Part shown: positions 1 to 6,506 of the stretch, one piece after another | How positions within the stretch are numbered: position 1 is the first letter of the stretch | Layout: the number at the start of each line of letters is the position of its first letter | Source of the DNA: Chloroflexi bacterium RBG_16_57_11 | Lineage (GTDB): Bacteria; Chloroflexota; Anaerolineae; Anaerolineales; UBA4823 | DNA length: 6,709 nt | Assembly (NCBI GenBank): GCA_001795165.1 | Contig: MGNS01000040.1 | Span: 16,913 to 23,621, forward strand | Reading direction: 5' to 3' | Notes under the pieces: model-generated | Told to the model about the DNA's origin: nothing | The model's database searches: none | What the model saw: only the letters and a program-made list of their open reading frames with translations | Translations under genes and position numbers: made by a program

Positions 1-43
1 CTGCATCAGCCGGGATTTCCTGTCCCCTCTGATTTATTTTTCA

Positions 44-121
44 GGCGGTCTGAGCGGAGCAGCGCCCTGAGTGTCCGAACGAGTTCGGCGATCGAAGGGT
101 GCTGCGCAGTCGAAGACTGCC
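44..121. repeat. Long imperfect palindrome, REP-like intergenic element
   Basis: The segment folds on itself around position 82. Outer arms 44-51 and 114-121 pair over 8 bp with one G-T wobble. Middle arms 59-68 and 96-105 pair over 10 contiguous bp with one G-T wobble. The tip is CCGAAC-GA-GTTCGG (75-88). An asymmetric internal loop separates the outer and middle stems. The words CTGAG, GAACGAGTTCG and TCGAAGGGTGC resemble dispersed intergenic repeats seen in many bacterial genomes; that resemblance is from memory and only a genome search would confirm it. An alternative local fold, GCAGTC-GAA-GACTGC (106-120), competes with the outer stem. There is no T-run after it, so a simple intrinsic terminator is unlikely. 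Confidence 0.6.
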
Positions 122-175
122 GGACCACGCAGCATGAATTACGCGTCCACAAAGCTCACCCCATCAACGATCACC

Positions 176-179
176 GGAG
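176..179 (+). promoter_or_regulatory. Shine-Dalgarno GGAG for the GNAT gene
   Basis: GGAG lies 9 nt upstream of the ATG at 189, which is acceptable spacing and supports that start. Confidence 0.5.
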
Positions 180-188
180 CATAAGCCT

Positions 189-683
189 ATGACCGAAGAC
201 GCCGTCATTTATCGCCAGGCCACCGAGGCCGATTTCCCCGTTGTAGCCTCGATGTACGCCAAGCTGGATCAATTGCTGCGCCAGCACACCTACACCTTCC
301 CGGTGGTTGAGAACGTCGGCGAGCTGTGGCTGGATATGTTCCGCCGTACCCTGGGGCGCTTCAGCGTGCTGTACATAGCAGAGTATCAGGGTGAAGTGGT
401 GGGGTTCATCGTCGCCCGGGTCAAGCGCGTCCCGGAATACCTGGGCGGGGTGATGGTCGGCGAGCTGAAGGATATGTGGGTTGAGCACAAGGTGCGCCGC
501 CTGGGCATCGGCGAAAAGCTGCTGCGCTTGGCGATCGAGTGGTGTCGCGAGCAGAAGGTCTATTCGCTCGAGGCCCAGATCTTGCTCGGCAACGAGCCGA
601 TCATCAAGCTAGTCGAATACCTGGGGATGAAAAAAGAGCTCTACCAGCTTCGCATGATTTGGGAAGACTACAATGAAGGTTAG
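189..683 (+). CDS. GNAT family N-acetyltransferase
   Basis: A 164-residue single-domain acetyltransferase, about the usual length for GNAT proteins, predicted to be cytoplasmic. GNAT enzymes move an acetyl group from acetyl-CoA to a primary amine. The N-terminus (IYRQATEADFPVV, residues 7-19) is the usual first strand and helix. The strand LYIAEYQGEVVGFIVA (61-76) is followed by KDMWVEHKVRRLGIGEKLL (94-112), which is motif A with the acetyl-CoA pyrophosphate loop R103-x-x-G106-x-G108. LEAQILLGNEPIIKLVEYLGM (127-147) is motif B, where the usual 'N..A..lYe..GF' reads 'NEPIIKLVEYLGM'. The ATG has a GGAG site 9 nt upstream. The stop codon is buried in the left arm of a hairpin. The amine substrate cannot be told from sequence; the neighbours suggest a sugar or small molecule, but protein acetylation is equally possible. 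The family call is secure, the role is not. Confidence 0.9.
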   Translation: MTEDAVIYRQATEADFPVVASMYAKLDQLLRQHTYTFPVVENVGELWLDMFRRTLGRFSVLYIAEYQGEVVGFIVARVKRVPEYLGGVMVGELKDMWVEHKVRRLGIGEKLLRLAIEWCREQKVYSLEAQILLGNEPIIKLVEYLGMKKELYQLRMIWEDYNEG

Positions 684-723
684 GGAATTAGGATATTCCA
701 ACCTAAATCCTAATTTCCTAACC
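678..723 (+). repeat. 17-bp hairpin made of TTAGG/CCTAA words
   Basis: Arms 678-694 and 707-723 pair over 17 bp with a single G-T wobble (685/716) around a 12-nt loop. The left arm has TTAGG at 680 and 688. The right side has CCTAA at 702, 709, 717 and 724, at 7-8 nt spacing. The GNAT stop codon (681-683) is inside the left arm. The sequence is far richer in A+T than its surroundings. No T-run follows, so it is a poor intrinsic terminator. It could stabilise the upstream mRNA end, tune expression between the two acetyltransferase genes, or be a copy of a short dispersed repeat. Confidence 0.75.
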
Positions 724-737
724 CCTAATTGCGTATC

Positions 738-1502
738 ATGCAAGACGTCACCAAGGAACAAGTCATCTCCTGCCTGACCGGTCTGGGTGTCCGCCTCAGG
801 GACGGGCTGCTGGTGCATTCGGCGGTGCAATATCTGGGTCGCCCGCAGGGCGGCGTGGGCATGTATTTGGAAGCCATCCAGGCGGTGATCGGGACTGAAG
901 GCACCCTGGTCGTCCCGACCTTTAACTTTGGCTTTGCCAAAGGCGAGCCCTATGACCCGATTGAGACGCCCTCGCAGGGCATGGGCGCATTCTCGGAATA
1001 CGTCCGTCGGCAGCCCCAGGCGCTGCGCACCTCGCACCCGATGCAATCGGTCGCCGTCCTCGGTCGTTACGCCGCCGACCTGGCTGAACGCGATACCCTC
1101 TCGGCCTTCGATCCTGGCTCGGCCTTCGAGCGCATGCTGGAGCTGGACTTCAAGCTGCTTCTGTTGGGGGCAGACTCACGCGCCACATCTATGTTCCACT
1201 ACTGCGAGCAGCGTGCGGACGTCCCTTACCGCTATTGGAAGGATTTCTCCGGCCAGGTACGCACGCCCGACGGCTGGCAGACCCGTACCTACCGCATGTT
1301 CGTGCGTGACCTGGAATTGAACCCTCAGCTTACTTTGGACCCGGTAGTAGCGGATCTGCAGGCGCGTGACGAATGGATTTCTGCTCCGCTGAACTACGGT
1401 CGGGTCACCGTCTGCCGCCTGGCCGATTTTGTCCGCGCCGCCGATCGTATTCTGGCCGAGGATCCCTGGTCGCTGGTGTTGAACCGGCCTGAGGATCGCT
1501 AG
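738..1502 (+). CDS. AAC(3)-family N-acetyltransferase (antibiotic_NAT fold)
   Basis: A 254-residue protein of the AAC(3) family, acetyl-CoA-dependent N-acetyltransferases first known from aminoglycoside 3-N-acetylation and structurally unrelated to GNAT. Visible family marks are LLVHSAVQYLG (24-34), GGVGMYLEAIQAVIGTEGTLVVPTF split over 38-62, RTSHPMQSVAVLG (97-109) with H100, and the ATSMFHYCE segment (149-157) whose H154 and E157 match the His/Glu dyad proposed for catalysis. The length is slightly short for the family but both ends look natural. Two starts are possible: TTG at 729 and ATG at 738. An in-frame TAA at 726 rules out anything earlier. Neither has a Shine-Dalgarno; I chose ATG. 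The 3' end supplies the ribosome site of the next gene and abuts it with no gap. Chromosomal members beside tailoring enzymes may act on amino sugars or metabolites rather than drugs, so a resistance label is not justified. Confidence 0.88.
   Translation: MQDVTKEQVISCLTGLGVRLRDGLLVHSAVQYLGRPQGGVGMYLEAIQAVIGTEGTLVVPTFNFGFAKGEPYDPIETPSQGMGAFSEYVRRQPQALRTSHPMQSVAVLGRYAADLAERDTLSAFDPGSAFERMLELDFKLLLLGADSRATSMFHYCEQRADVPYRYWKDFSGQVRTPDGWQTRTYRMFVRDLELNPQLTLDPVVADLQARDEWISAPLNYGRVTVCRLADFVRAADRILAEDPWSLVLNRPEDR
1491..1495 (+). promoter_or_regulatory. Shine-Dalgarno GAGGA inside the end of the AAC(3) gene
   Basis: GAGGA lies 7 nt before the ATG at 1503 and within the last codons of the preceding gene, whose TAG (1500-1502) touches the ATG. 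This favours translational coupling of the acetyltransferase and the cyclase/STAND protein. Confidence 0.65.
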
Positions 1503-4292
1503 ATGGATACTAACCGAGCAAGTACAGTCACATTTTTGTTTACCGATATTGAGGGCAGTACCCGCCTTTGGGAGCAGTATCCCGAGGCAATGAAACCGGT
1601 GCTTGCCCGCCATGACCTCATGTTGCGCCAGGCTGTGGAATCGAACCGGGGTCATATCGTCAAGACCACCGGGGATGGCTGTCATGCTGCTTTCGAAACC
1701 GCAGCTGGCGCAGTCGTAGCCGCCCTGGCTGGACAGCAAGCGCTGATGGCCGACCCCTGGATAGAAATCCAGCCCCAGACGTTGCGTGTGCGCATGGGCG
1801 TGCATACTGGTGAAGCGGAGGCTCGCTCCGGTGATTACTATGGCTCAGCCGTGAATCGCGCGGCCCGCCTCATGTCCATCAGCCATGGGACACAGGTGCT
1901 GGTCTCGAATTCAACCGCTGAATTAGTGCGTGATGGCCTGCCCACGGGCACATCGTTGCTCGATCTAGGCGAACACCGTCTTAAGGATTTGATCCGTCCG
2001 GAGCATGTATTTCAGCTGGTGCATCCGGCTCTACCTTCGGCTTTTCCACAGCTTAAATCGCTCGACGCCTACCCGAACAACCTGCCCATCCAGCTCACCA
2101 GCTTCATCGGGCGCGAGCGTGAAATCGGAGAAACAAAGCGCCTGCTGTCCACCGCTCGTCTCGTCACCCTGACCGGGTCAGGTGGCACAGGCAAGACACG
2201 CCTGGCCTTACAGGTTGCCGCCGATGAGCTGCCCGATTTTTTGGATGGAGTCTGGCTGGTTGAGCTGGCTCCATTATCGGAGGCGGAAATGGTATTGCCC
2301 GCCCTCGCCAGCGCGCTCGAGCTGGGGGATATGCCAGGCGTTCTGTTGCTCGACCTGGTCACAAGCTATCTTCACCACAGGCGCCTGCTGCTCGTTCTGG
2401 ATAATTGCGAGCATCTGATTGACGCCTGCGCACAGCTTGCGGATCACCTGCTGCGCCTCTGCCCCTCGGTCAAGATTCTAGCCAGCAGCCGGGAGGGGCT
2501 GGGCATCGCGGGAGAAGTCACCTACCATGTGCCCTCGCTCTCGCTGCCGACGGTTGATGACTTGACGCCTGAAGCCCTGTCGTCCTCCGAGGCAGCCCAG
2601 CTTTTTGTCGAGAGGGCGACTGCCGTCAATCCTCATTTTACGTTGACCGCTGGTAACCTGGCGGCAATTGCCCAGGTCTGCCGGCGCCTGGATGGCATCC
2701 CTCTGGCTTTGGAGCTCTCCGCGGCGCGCATCAAGCTCTTCACGGTGGAACAGATCGCTGCACGCCTGGATGACCGTTTCCGCCTGCTCACCGGCGGCAG
2801 CCGCACTGCCCTGCCCCGCCAACAAACGCTGCGCGCCATGATCGATTGGAGCTATGACTTGCTAACTGAGCCGGAGCGTCTCCTGCTGCGCCGGCTTTCG
2901 GTGTTTGTAGGCGGATGGACCTTCGAAGCCGCCGATGCGGTATGCTCGGACCTCGATGTTTTGACCTTGCTGGAACAGCTTGTCAATAAGTCACTGGTGG
3001 GGATGGAGGAGTTTCAAGATCAAGCGCGCTACGCGCTGCTGGAGACGATCCGCCAGTATGCCCGCGACAAGCTGATCGAATCCGGTGAAACGGCAGCTAT
3101 GCGTGACCGGCATTTTGATTATTTCCTGCAGATTACCGGGCAGGCCGCACCCGGTCTGCTCGGCAGTCAAGCCTTCGAGTGGTTCGACCGTTTGGCTGCA
3201 GATTATGACAACCTCCGCGCCGCGATTGAATGGGGGCAGGAAGGGCGACCAGAAGATACACTGCTCCTGGCCGGCAACATCATCTTTTTCTGGGTTTTTC
3301 GCGCCGATGATCGCCTCCAGGCCTTTACCTGGTTGAAAGACCTGCTGCTTCGGGTAGAGGAACAGCCGACGGAAAGACCCGGGTCCCGGCGACGGTTGCG
3401 AGCCAGGGCGAGAGGCCGCATCGCGATTAGCCAGCTCCTTTTAAGCCAGGGTGATACCCCTGCTGCAACGGAGAGCTTCAAAGTTGCCATCGCGCTTGAG
3501 CGGGAACTCGGCCAAGAACTCTGGTTGGCCATCGCCCTGGGTATGGCGGCTTCTCTGGCGATAATCAACGGGGATCTCGAAGGCGCGCGACAGGCGGCGG
3601 AAGAGTCTTTATCGCTTAGTGGGGTATATGACCGGCGCTGGCTATTAATTTCCTTGCCGATTTTGATGTGGATCGAACACCGCCTCGGAAACCAGGCCAG
3701 GGCGGATCAGCTTCGCCAGGAAATCCGCCGCTGCCTGGAGCAGGTCGACCATCCGATGTTCATGCCGATCTTCTTGAGCCTTGGTATCGAGGCGCGTTAT
3801 CAGGGACGCTCAGAAGATGCGCGCATGTACTTCCGCGAGGGACTCAAAATCGCACAGCGGCTAAAGTCCAGGTCTTTCGTCGCCGCCATGGAAAGCGAGC
3901 TCGCCCATCTTGCCCGTGGAAAAGGTGATCTTCAACAGTCTAAAGAAGCCTACCGCAAGCTCATCTATACCTGGAGGGAACTGGGCCAGATCGCTGCGGT
4001 AGCAAACATTTTGGAATGCTTCGGCTACATTGCTCACCGTGAGGGGGAAATGGAGCGGGCTGTTCGCCTGCTGGGCGCGGCAGAGAAGCTGCGGGAGAAT
4101 ATACGCGTTCCAATGAGGGATGCCGAGCGTCTGGAATATGACGCCACGGTTGCCTCCTTGCGCGGCCAGTTAGACGCCGCTGCTTTTGACTCCGCCTGGG
4201 CCGAAGGTCGCGCCATGGACCTCGAGCGGGCCATCCGCTATGCAACCACCTCTGTGGGCGAAACAGCCTCCCCGGGCGATATTAACCTATGA
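1503..4292 (+). CDS. Class III adenylate/guanylate cyclase - NB-ARC (STAND) - TPR protein
   Basis: A 929-residue multidomain signalling protein with no signal peptide or obvious membrane helix. Residues 8-175 are a class III nucleotide cyclase domain: FLFTDIEGSTRLW gives metal Asp D15, VKTTGDG gives base-reading K54 and metal Asp D58, and DYYGSAVNRAARL gives D111, N118 and R122. By comparison with mammalian adenylyl cyclase these are the six key residues, so the site looks active; Lys/Asp points to ATP. Residues 195-480 are an AfsR/LuxR-like STAND NTPase: Walker A GSGGTGKT (225-232), Walker B LLLVLDNCEH (295-304), ASSRE sensor (327-331), IPLALELSAARI (399-410), then a winged-helix-like part ending FVGGWTFEAADAV. 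Residues about 535-915 are helical TPR-like repeats ending with the LLGAAEKLRENI (856-867) and FDSAWAEGRAM (895-905) blocks usual in this family. No C-terminal HTH is present, so output is probably a cyclic nucleotide. Such fusions are common in Chloroflexota and Actinobacteria. Ligand and local role are unknown. Confidence 0.92.
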   Translation: MDTNRASTVTFLFTDIEGSTRLWEQYPEAMKPVLARHDLMLRQAVESNRGHIVKTTGDGCHAAFETAAGAVVAALAGQQALMADPWIEIQPQTLRVRMGVHTGEAEARSGDYYGSAVNRAARLMSISHGTQVLVSNSTAELVRDGLPTGTSLLDLGEHRLKDLIRPEHVFQLVHPALPSAFPQLKSLDAYPNNLPIQLTSFIGREREIGETKRLLSTARLVTLTGSGGTGKTRLALQVAADELPDFLDGVWLVELAPLSEAEMVLPALASALELGDMPGVLLLDLVTSYLHHRRLLLVLDNCEHLIDACAQLADHLLRLCPSVKILASSREGLGIAGEVTYHVPSLSLPTVDDLTPEALSSSEAAQLFVERATAVNPHFTLTAGNLAAIAQVCRRLDGIPLALELSAARIKLFTVEQIAARLDDRFRLLTGGSRTALPRQQTLRAMIDWSYDLLTEPERLLLRRLSVFVGGWTFEAADAVCSDLDVLTLLEQLVNKSLVGMEEFQDQARYALLETIRQYARDKLIESGETAAMRDRHFDYFLQITGQAAPGLLGSQAFEWFDRLAADYDNLRAAIEWGQEGRPEDTLLLAGNIIFFWVFRADDRLQAFTWLKDLLLRVEEQPTERPGSRRRLRARARGRIAISQLLLSQGDTPAATESFKVAIALERELGQELWLAIALGMAASLAIINGDLEGARQAAEESLSLSGVYDRRWLLISLPILMWIEHRLGNQARADQLRQEIRRCLEQVDHPMFMPIFLSLGIEARYQGRSEDARMYFREGLKIAQRLKSRSFVAAMESELAHLARGKGDLQQSKEAYRKLIYTWRELGQIAAVANILECFGYIAHREGEMERAVRLLGAAEKLRENIRVPMRDAERLEYDATVASLRGQLDAAAFDSAWAEGRAMDLERAIRYATTSVGETASPGDINL

Positions 4293-4304
4293 TCGTATAC
4301 CTGC

Positions 4305-4326
4305 AAAAGGCGTTCGCTGACCTTTT
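4305..4326 (+). promoter_or_regulatory. AAAAGG/CCTTTT hairpin just before the DUF4910 start
   Basis: Perfect 6-bp arms, AAAAGG (4305-4310) and CCTTTT (4321-4326), enclose a 10-nt loop in the only spacer between the cyclase and DUF4910 genes, and the right arm touches the ATG at 4327. The left arm is the only AAGG-like ribosome site available (16 nt from that ATG), so the fold would hide it. The T-run gives a slight terminator look, but the stem is too short and A/T-rich to be convincing. The match could be chance. Confidence 0.3.
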
Positions 4327-5634
4327 ATGACTTCTATGATTGATCTGATCCAGGAGCTGTGGTTCCTCCGGCGGGATCTGGTCTCCGATGACTACGACCG
4401 GGCGCTGAGTCGCCTGGCGGGAGAATTCGACGGGCGCATGACCATCCACGAATACACCACCGGTGAGCCGTGCTGGACCTGGCGCGTTCCTGAGAAGTGG
4501 ACCTGCCATGCCGCCTACCTGGAGACGCTGGACGGGCGTCGCCTGATCGACCTCGCCGACCACCCGCTCCACGTCGTCTCCTATTCGCTCCCCTTTGACG
4601 GCGTGGTCAGCCGCCAGGAGTTGCTTTCGCACCTTCACGTCCACCCGCGCCTGCCCAATGCCATTCCCTTTGTGTTCAAATACTACCAGCGCGATTGGGG
4701 GTTGTGCGCCTCGCAGCAATTACGTGATTCGCTAAGTGATGAAACATACAGGGTCGTGATCGAGACCACCTTCGAGCCGGGGGCACTGAAGGTTGGCGAA
4801 CTGGTCATCCCCGGTGAAAGCGACGAGGCCTTCGTTTTGGTCGCTCATCTGTGCCACCCGGCCATGGTCAACGACGACTTGACCGGCGTGGTGGTCGGCT
4901 TGGATGTCGCCCGGGCGCTGCTGGCGGGCCCCAGGCCCTATTACACCTACCGCCTGCTGATCTTGCCGGAGACGATTGGATCGGTGGCTTATTTGAGCCA
5001 CAACGAAAGCTTGATCCCCAGGATGGTCGGCGGGCTGTTCCTGGAAATGCTAGGCAATGACTCGTCGCACGCCTTGCAAGGGTCGTTTACCCTGCACTCC
5101 CAGCCCGACCGCTGTTTTATGTCTGCCTTGCCTACCCTCGACCCGCTGAGTTACCACGCTCCCTATCGCATGGTGATTAACAACGATGAGCGCCAGTTTA
5201 ACGCTCCGGGCGTGCGGGTGCCTATGCTCTCGCTCTCCCGGGTGTTGCGAGGAGATTCGCCTGACTGGCCTTATCCCGAATACCACTCCAGCCTGGATAC
5301 CCCTGCCATCGTCACCTCGGAGCGCCTGGAAGCTTCGAAGGCCGTTGTACTGGGCCTGATCCAGGCCTGGGAGCGAAACCAATATGTAGTCAACTGCTTC
5401 AAAGGCGAGGTGTTCTGCTCGGGCTTTGGCATCTGGATCGATTACCGGGAGAACCCGGAAGGCCACCGGCGCCTGTTCGAGATCATGGAGCTCTGCGATG
5501 GCGGGCGCAGCGTCGCCGATATCGCCATCGAGCTGGATATCTCCTTCCAGGCGGTTTGGGAGGTGGTCAGCCTGCTCCAGGAGAAGGGCCTGGTGGAATT
5601 CAGCCGCACGCCTCGTCCCACCAACCCCCGCTAG
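4327..5634 (+). CDS. DUF4910 aminopeptidase-like protein with C-terminal winged helix
   Basis: A 435-residue, probably cytoplasmic protein of the DUF4910 (with inserted DUF2172) family, whose fold resembles M28 zinc aminopeptidases and which often occurs in surface-polysaccharide and secondary-metabolite loci; the reaction is not established to my knowledge. Family marks in order: WTWRVPEKW (50-58), ADHPLHVVSYSLPFDG (77-92), IPFVFKYYQRDWGLC (113-127), VAHLCHPAMVNDDLTG (172-187), ILPETIGSVAYL (212-223), EMLGND (240-245), NNDERQFNAPG (285-295) and YPEYHSSLDTP (316-326). Likely metal ligands are H177, D183, E215, D245 and H320, all present, so a functional metal site is plausible. Residues about 355-427 form a winged-helix module (RSVADIAIELDISFQAVWEVV at 394-414), the HTH_47-like tail usual for the family. 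ATG 4336 (M4) is an equally good start, giving MIDLIQELWFLRRD. It ends 7 nt before the sulfotransferase gene. Peptidase activity should not be assumed. Confidence 0.9.
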   Translation: MTSMIDLIQELWFLRRDLVSDDYDRALSRLAGEFDGRMTIHEYTTGEPCWTWRVPEKWTCHAAYLETLDGRRLIDLADHPLHVVSYSLPFDGVVSRQELLSHLHVHPRLPNAIPFVFKYYQRDWGLCASQQLRDSLSDETYRVVIETTFEPGALKVGELVIPGESDEAFVLVAHLCHPAMVNDDLTGVVVGLDVARALLAGPRPYYTYRLLILPETIGSVAYLSHNESLIPRMVGGLFLEMLGNDSSHALQGSFTLHSQPDRCFMSALPTLDPLSYHAPYRMVINNDERQFNAPGVRVPMLSLSRVLRGDSPDWPYPEYHSSLDTPAIVTSERLEASKAVVLGLIQAWERNQYVVNCFKGEVFCSGFGIWIDYRENPEGHRRLFEIMELCDGGRSVADIAIELDISFQAVWEVVSLLQEKGLVEFSRTPRPTNPR

Positions 5635-5641
5635 TGGCTTC

Positions 5642-6505
5642 ATGGACCTTTACAATACACTGAAAGCTCAAACTAAAACCATCCGCTGGCAGGTGCGGCG
5701 TGCCGCCGTCGCTCTGCGCTGGGGGCATACAGCCTTGCAAAGCACACCCGCTGTGCTGGGCAACGCCATGCCCAAATCCGGCTCTCACCTGATCAACCAG
5801 GTGGTGCAGGGCCTGCCTCGCCTGGGGCCGTTCGTCAATCCTGGCTTCCCACCGGTCAACCGTGACGAGGTCAACGACAAGCTTCCCGACGCCGCCGTGC
5901 TGGCCAACTTGAGCCGCATGCGCCCCGGTGACCTTGGTTATGGTTATATCAAGGCCTGCCAGCCTTTCGTTTCGCTGCTCACTCAGCTGGGGAGGGCGAC
6001 GATCTTCGTCTACCGTGACCCGCGCGATATGCTGGTCTCGCATGTGTTTTACGCCACGCAAATGCACACCGGCCACGGCATGCACCGCTACTACACCGAG
6101 ACTTTACAAACGATGGAGCAGCGTCTCAACGCCGCTATCCTGGGGGTGGACGAGCCTGGCGCCGAGCTCTCGCCGATACGAGCCAGGTACGAGGGCTACC
6201 TGGCTTGGTTGGAGCAACCGGCGGTGTTATGCTTGCGCTTCGAAGATCTGGTCCTGGACCGCCCTGCCGCTCTCGGGTGCATCATGGATTACCTGGTTCA
6301 ACGCGGTTTTAACCCTCGCCTGCCACGCCACCAGGAGATCGCTATCTTAGAGCAGGCTATCGCTCCCAAGAAGTCCGGCACATTTCGCAAAGGACAGCCC
6401 GGCAGCTGGCGTGAACATTTCACCGAAGCCAATAAGGCTGTTTTCAAGGAGCAGGCCGGCGATTTGCTCATCCGCCTGGGATACGAAAAGGACTACCGCT
6501 GGTAA
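5642..6505 (+). CDS. PAPS-dependent sulfotransferase, His-lacking variant
   Basis: A 287-residue cytosolic-type sulfotransferase, which moves sulfate from PAPS to a hydroxyl or amine. The 5'-phosphosulfate loop is NAMPKSGSHL (41-50) with K45. The 3'-phosphate site is FVYRDPRDMLVSH (122-134) with R125 and S133. The C-terminal PAPS-binding block is TFRKGQPGSW (247-256), followed by REHFTEANKAVFKEQAGDLL. These three blocks make the family certain. In related bacterial enzymes the second half of the PGD-x-x-x-G-H-[LI] segment carries the catalytic-base His; here it reads PGDLGYGYIKACQPF (95-109), so Y102 stands where His is expected. The frame stays open upstream to 5426 inside the DUF4910 gene, but ATG 5642 comes 7 nt after the DUF4910 stop and gives a natural N-terminus, so I chose it. 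There is no strong Shine-Dalgarno, which suggests reinitiation after DUF4910 translation. The substrate is unknown. Confidence 0.92.
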   Translation: MDLYNTLKAQTKTIRWQVRRAAVALRWGHTALQSTPAVLGNAMPKSGSHLINQVVQGLPRLGPFVNPGFPPVNRDEVNDKLPDAAVLANLSRMRPGDLGYGYIKACQPFVSLLTQLGRATIFVYRDPRDMLVSHVFYATQMHTGHGMHRYYTETLQTMEQRLNAAILGVDEPGAELSPIRARYEGYLAWLEQPAVLCLRFEDLVLDRPAALGCIMDYLVQRGFNPRLPRHQEIAILEQAIAPKKSGTFRKGQPGSWREHFTEANKAVFKEQAGDLLIRLGYEKDYRW

Positions 6506-6506
6506 G

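Larger units (their letters stand above)
1..188. other. Non-coding leader upstream of the GNAT gene
   Basis: No convincing gene is seen here. Frame 2 stops at 68-70 and frame 3 stops at 30-32, so an upstream gene could end inside the first 70 bases, but neither tail is recognisable. Frame 1 is open from base 1 to a TGA at 190-192, but its translation is low-complexity, rich in Ser, Arg and Cys, and passes straight through a palindrome. The stretch is best read as an intergenic region carrying a structured repeat (44-121) and the ribosome binding site of the next gene. I could not identify a convincing -35/-10 pair. Confidence 0.6.

Noticed and set aside
134..184. 16-codon ATG ORF just before the GNAT gene, as a possible leader peptide
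   Set aside because: No Shine-Dalgarno, no run of regulatory codons and no attenuator hairpin after it.
1..192. Frame 1 open through the whole leader, ending TGA across the GNAT ATG
   Set aside because: No recognisable protein motif; composition is odd (Ser/Arg/Cys) and the frame runs through a palindrome. Openness over 63 codons is unremarkable in GC-rich DNA.
678..723. Hairpin as a Rho-independent terminator
   Set aside because: The stem is A/T-rich and is followed by CCTAATTGCG, not a T-run.
1176..1805. Minus-strand frame across the AAC(3)/cyclase junction
   Set aside because: It lies opposite conserved motifs of two real genes and shows no motif of its own.
5426..5641. N-terminal extension of the sulfotransferase frame into the DUF4910 gene
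   Set aside because: The extension is the shadow of DUF4910 codons, rich in Ser, Arg and Trp; ATG 5642 gives the normal sulfotransferase length.
5050..5643. Long minus-strand frame opposite the DUF4910 gene
   Set aside because: Shadow of a well-supported gene on the other strand; no family motif, as expected from GC-rich antisense frames.
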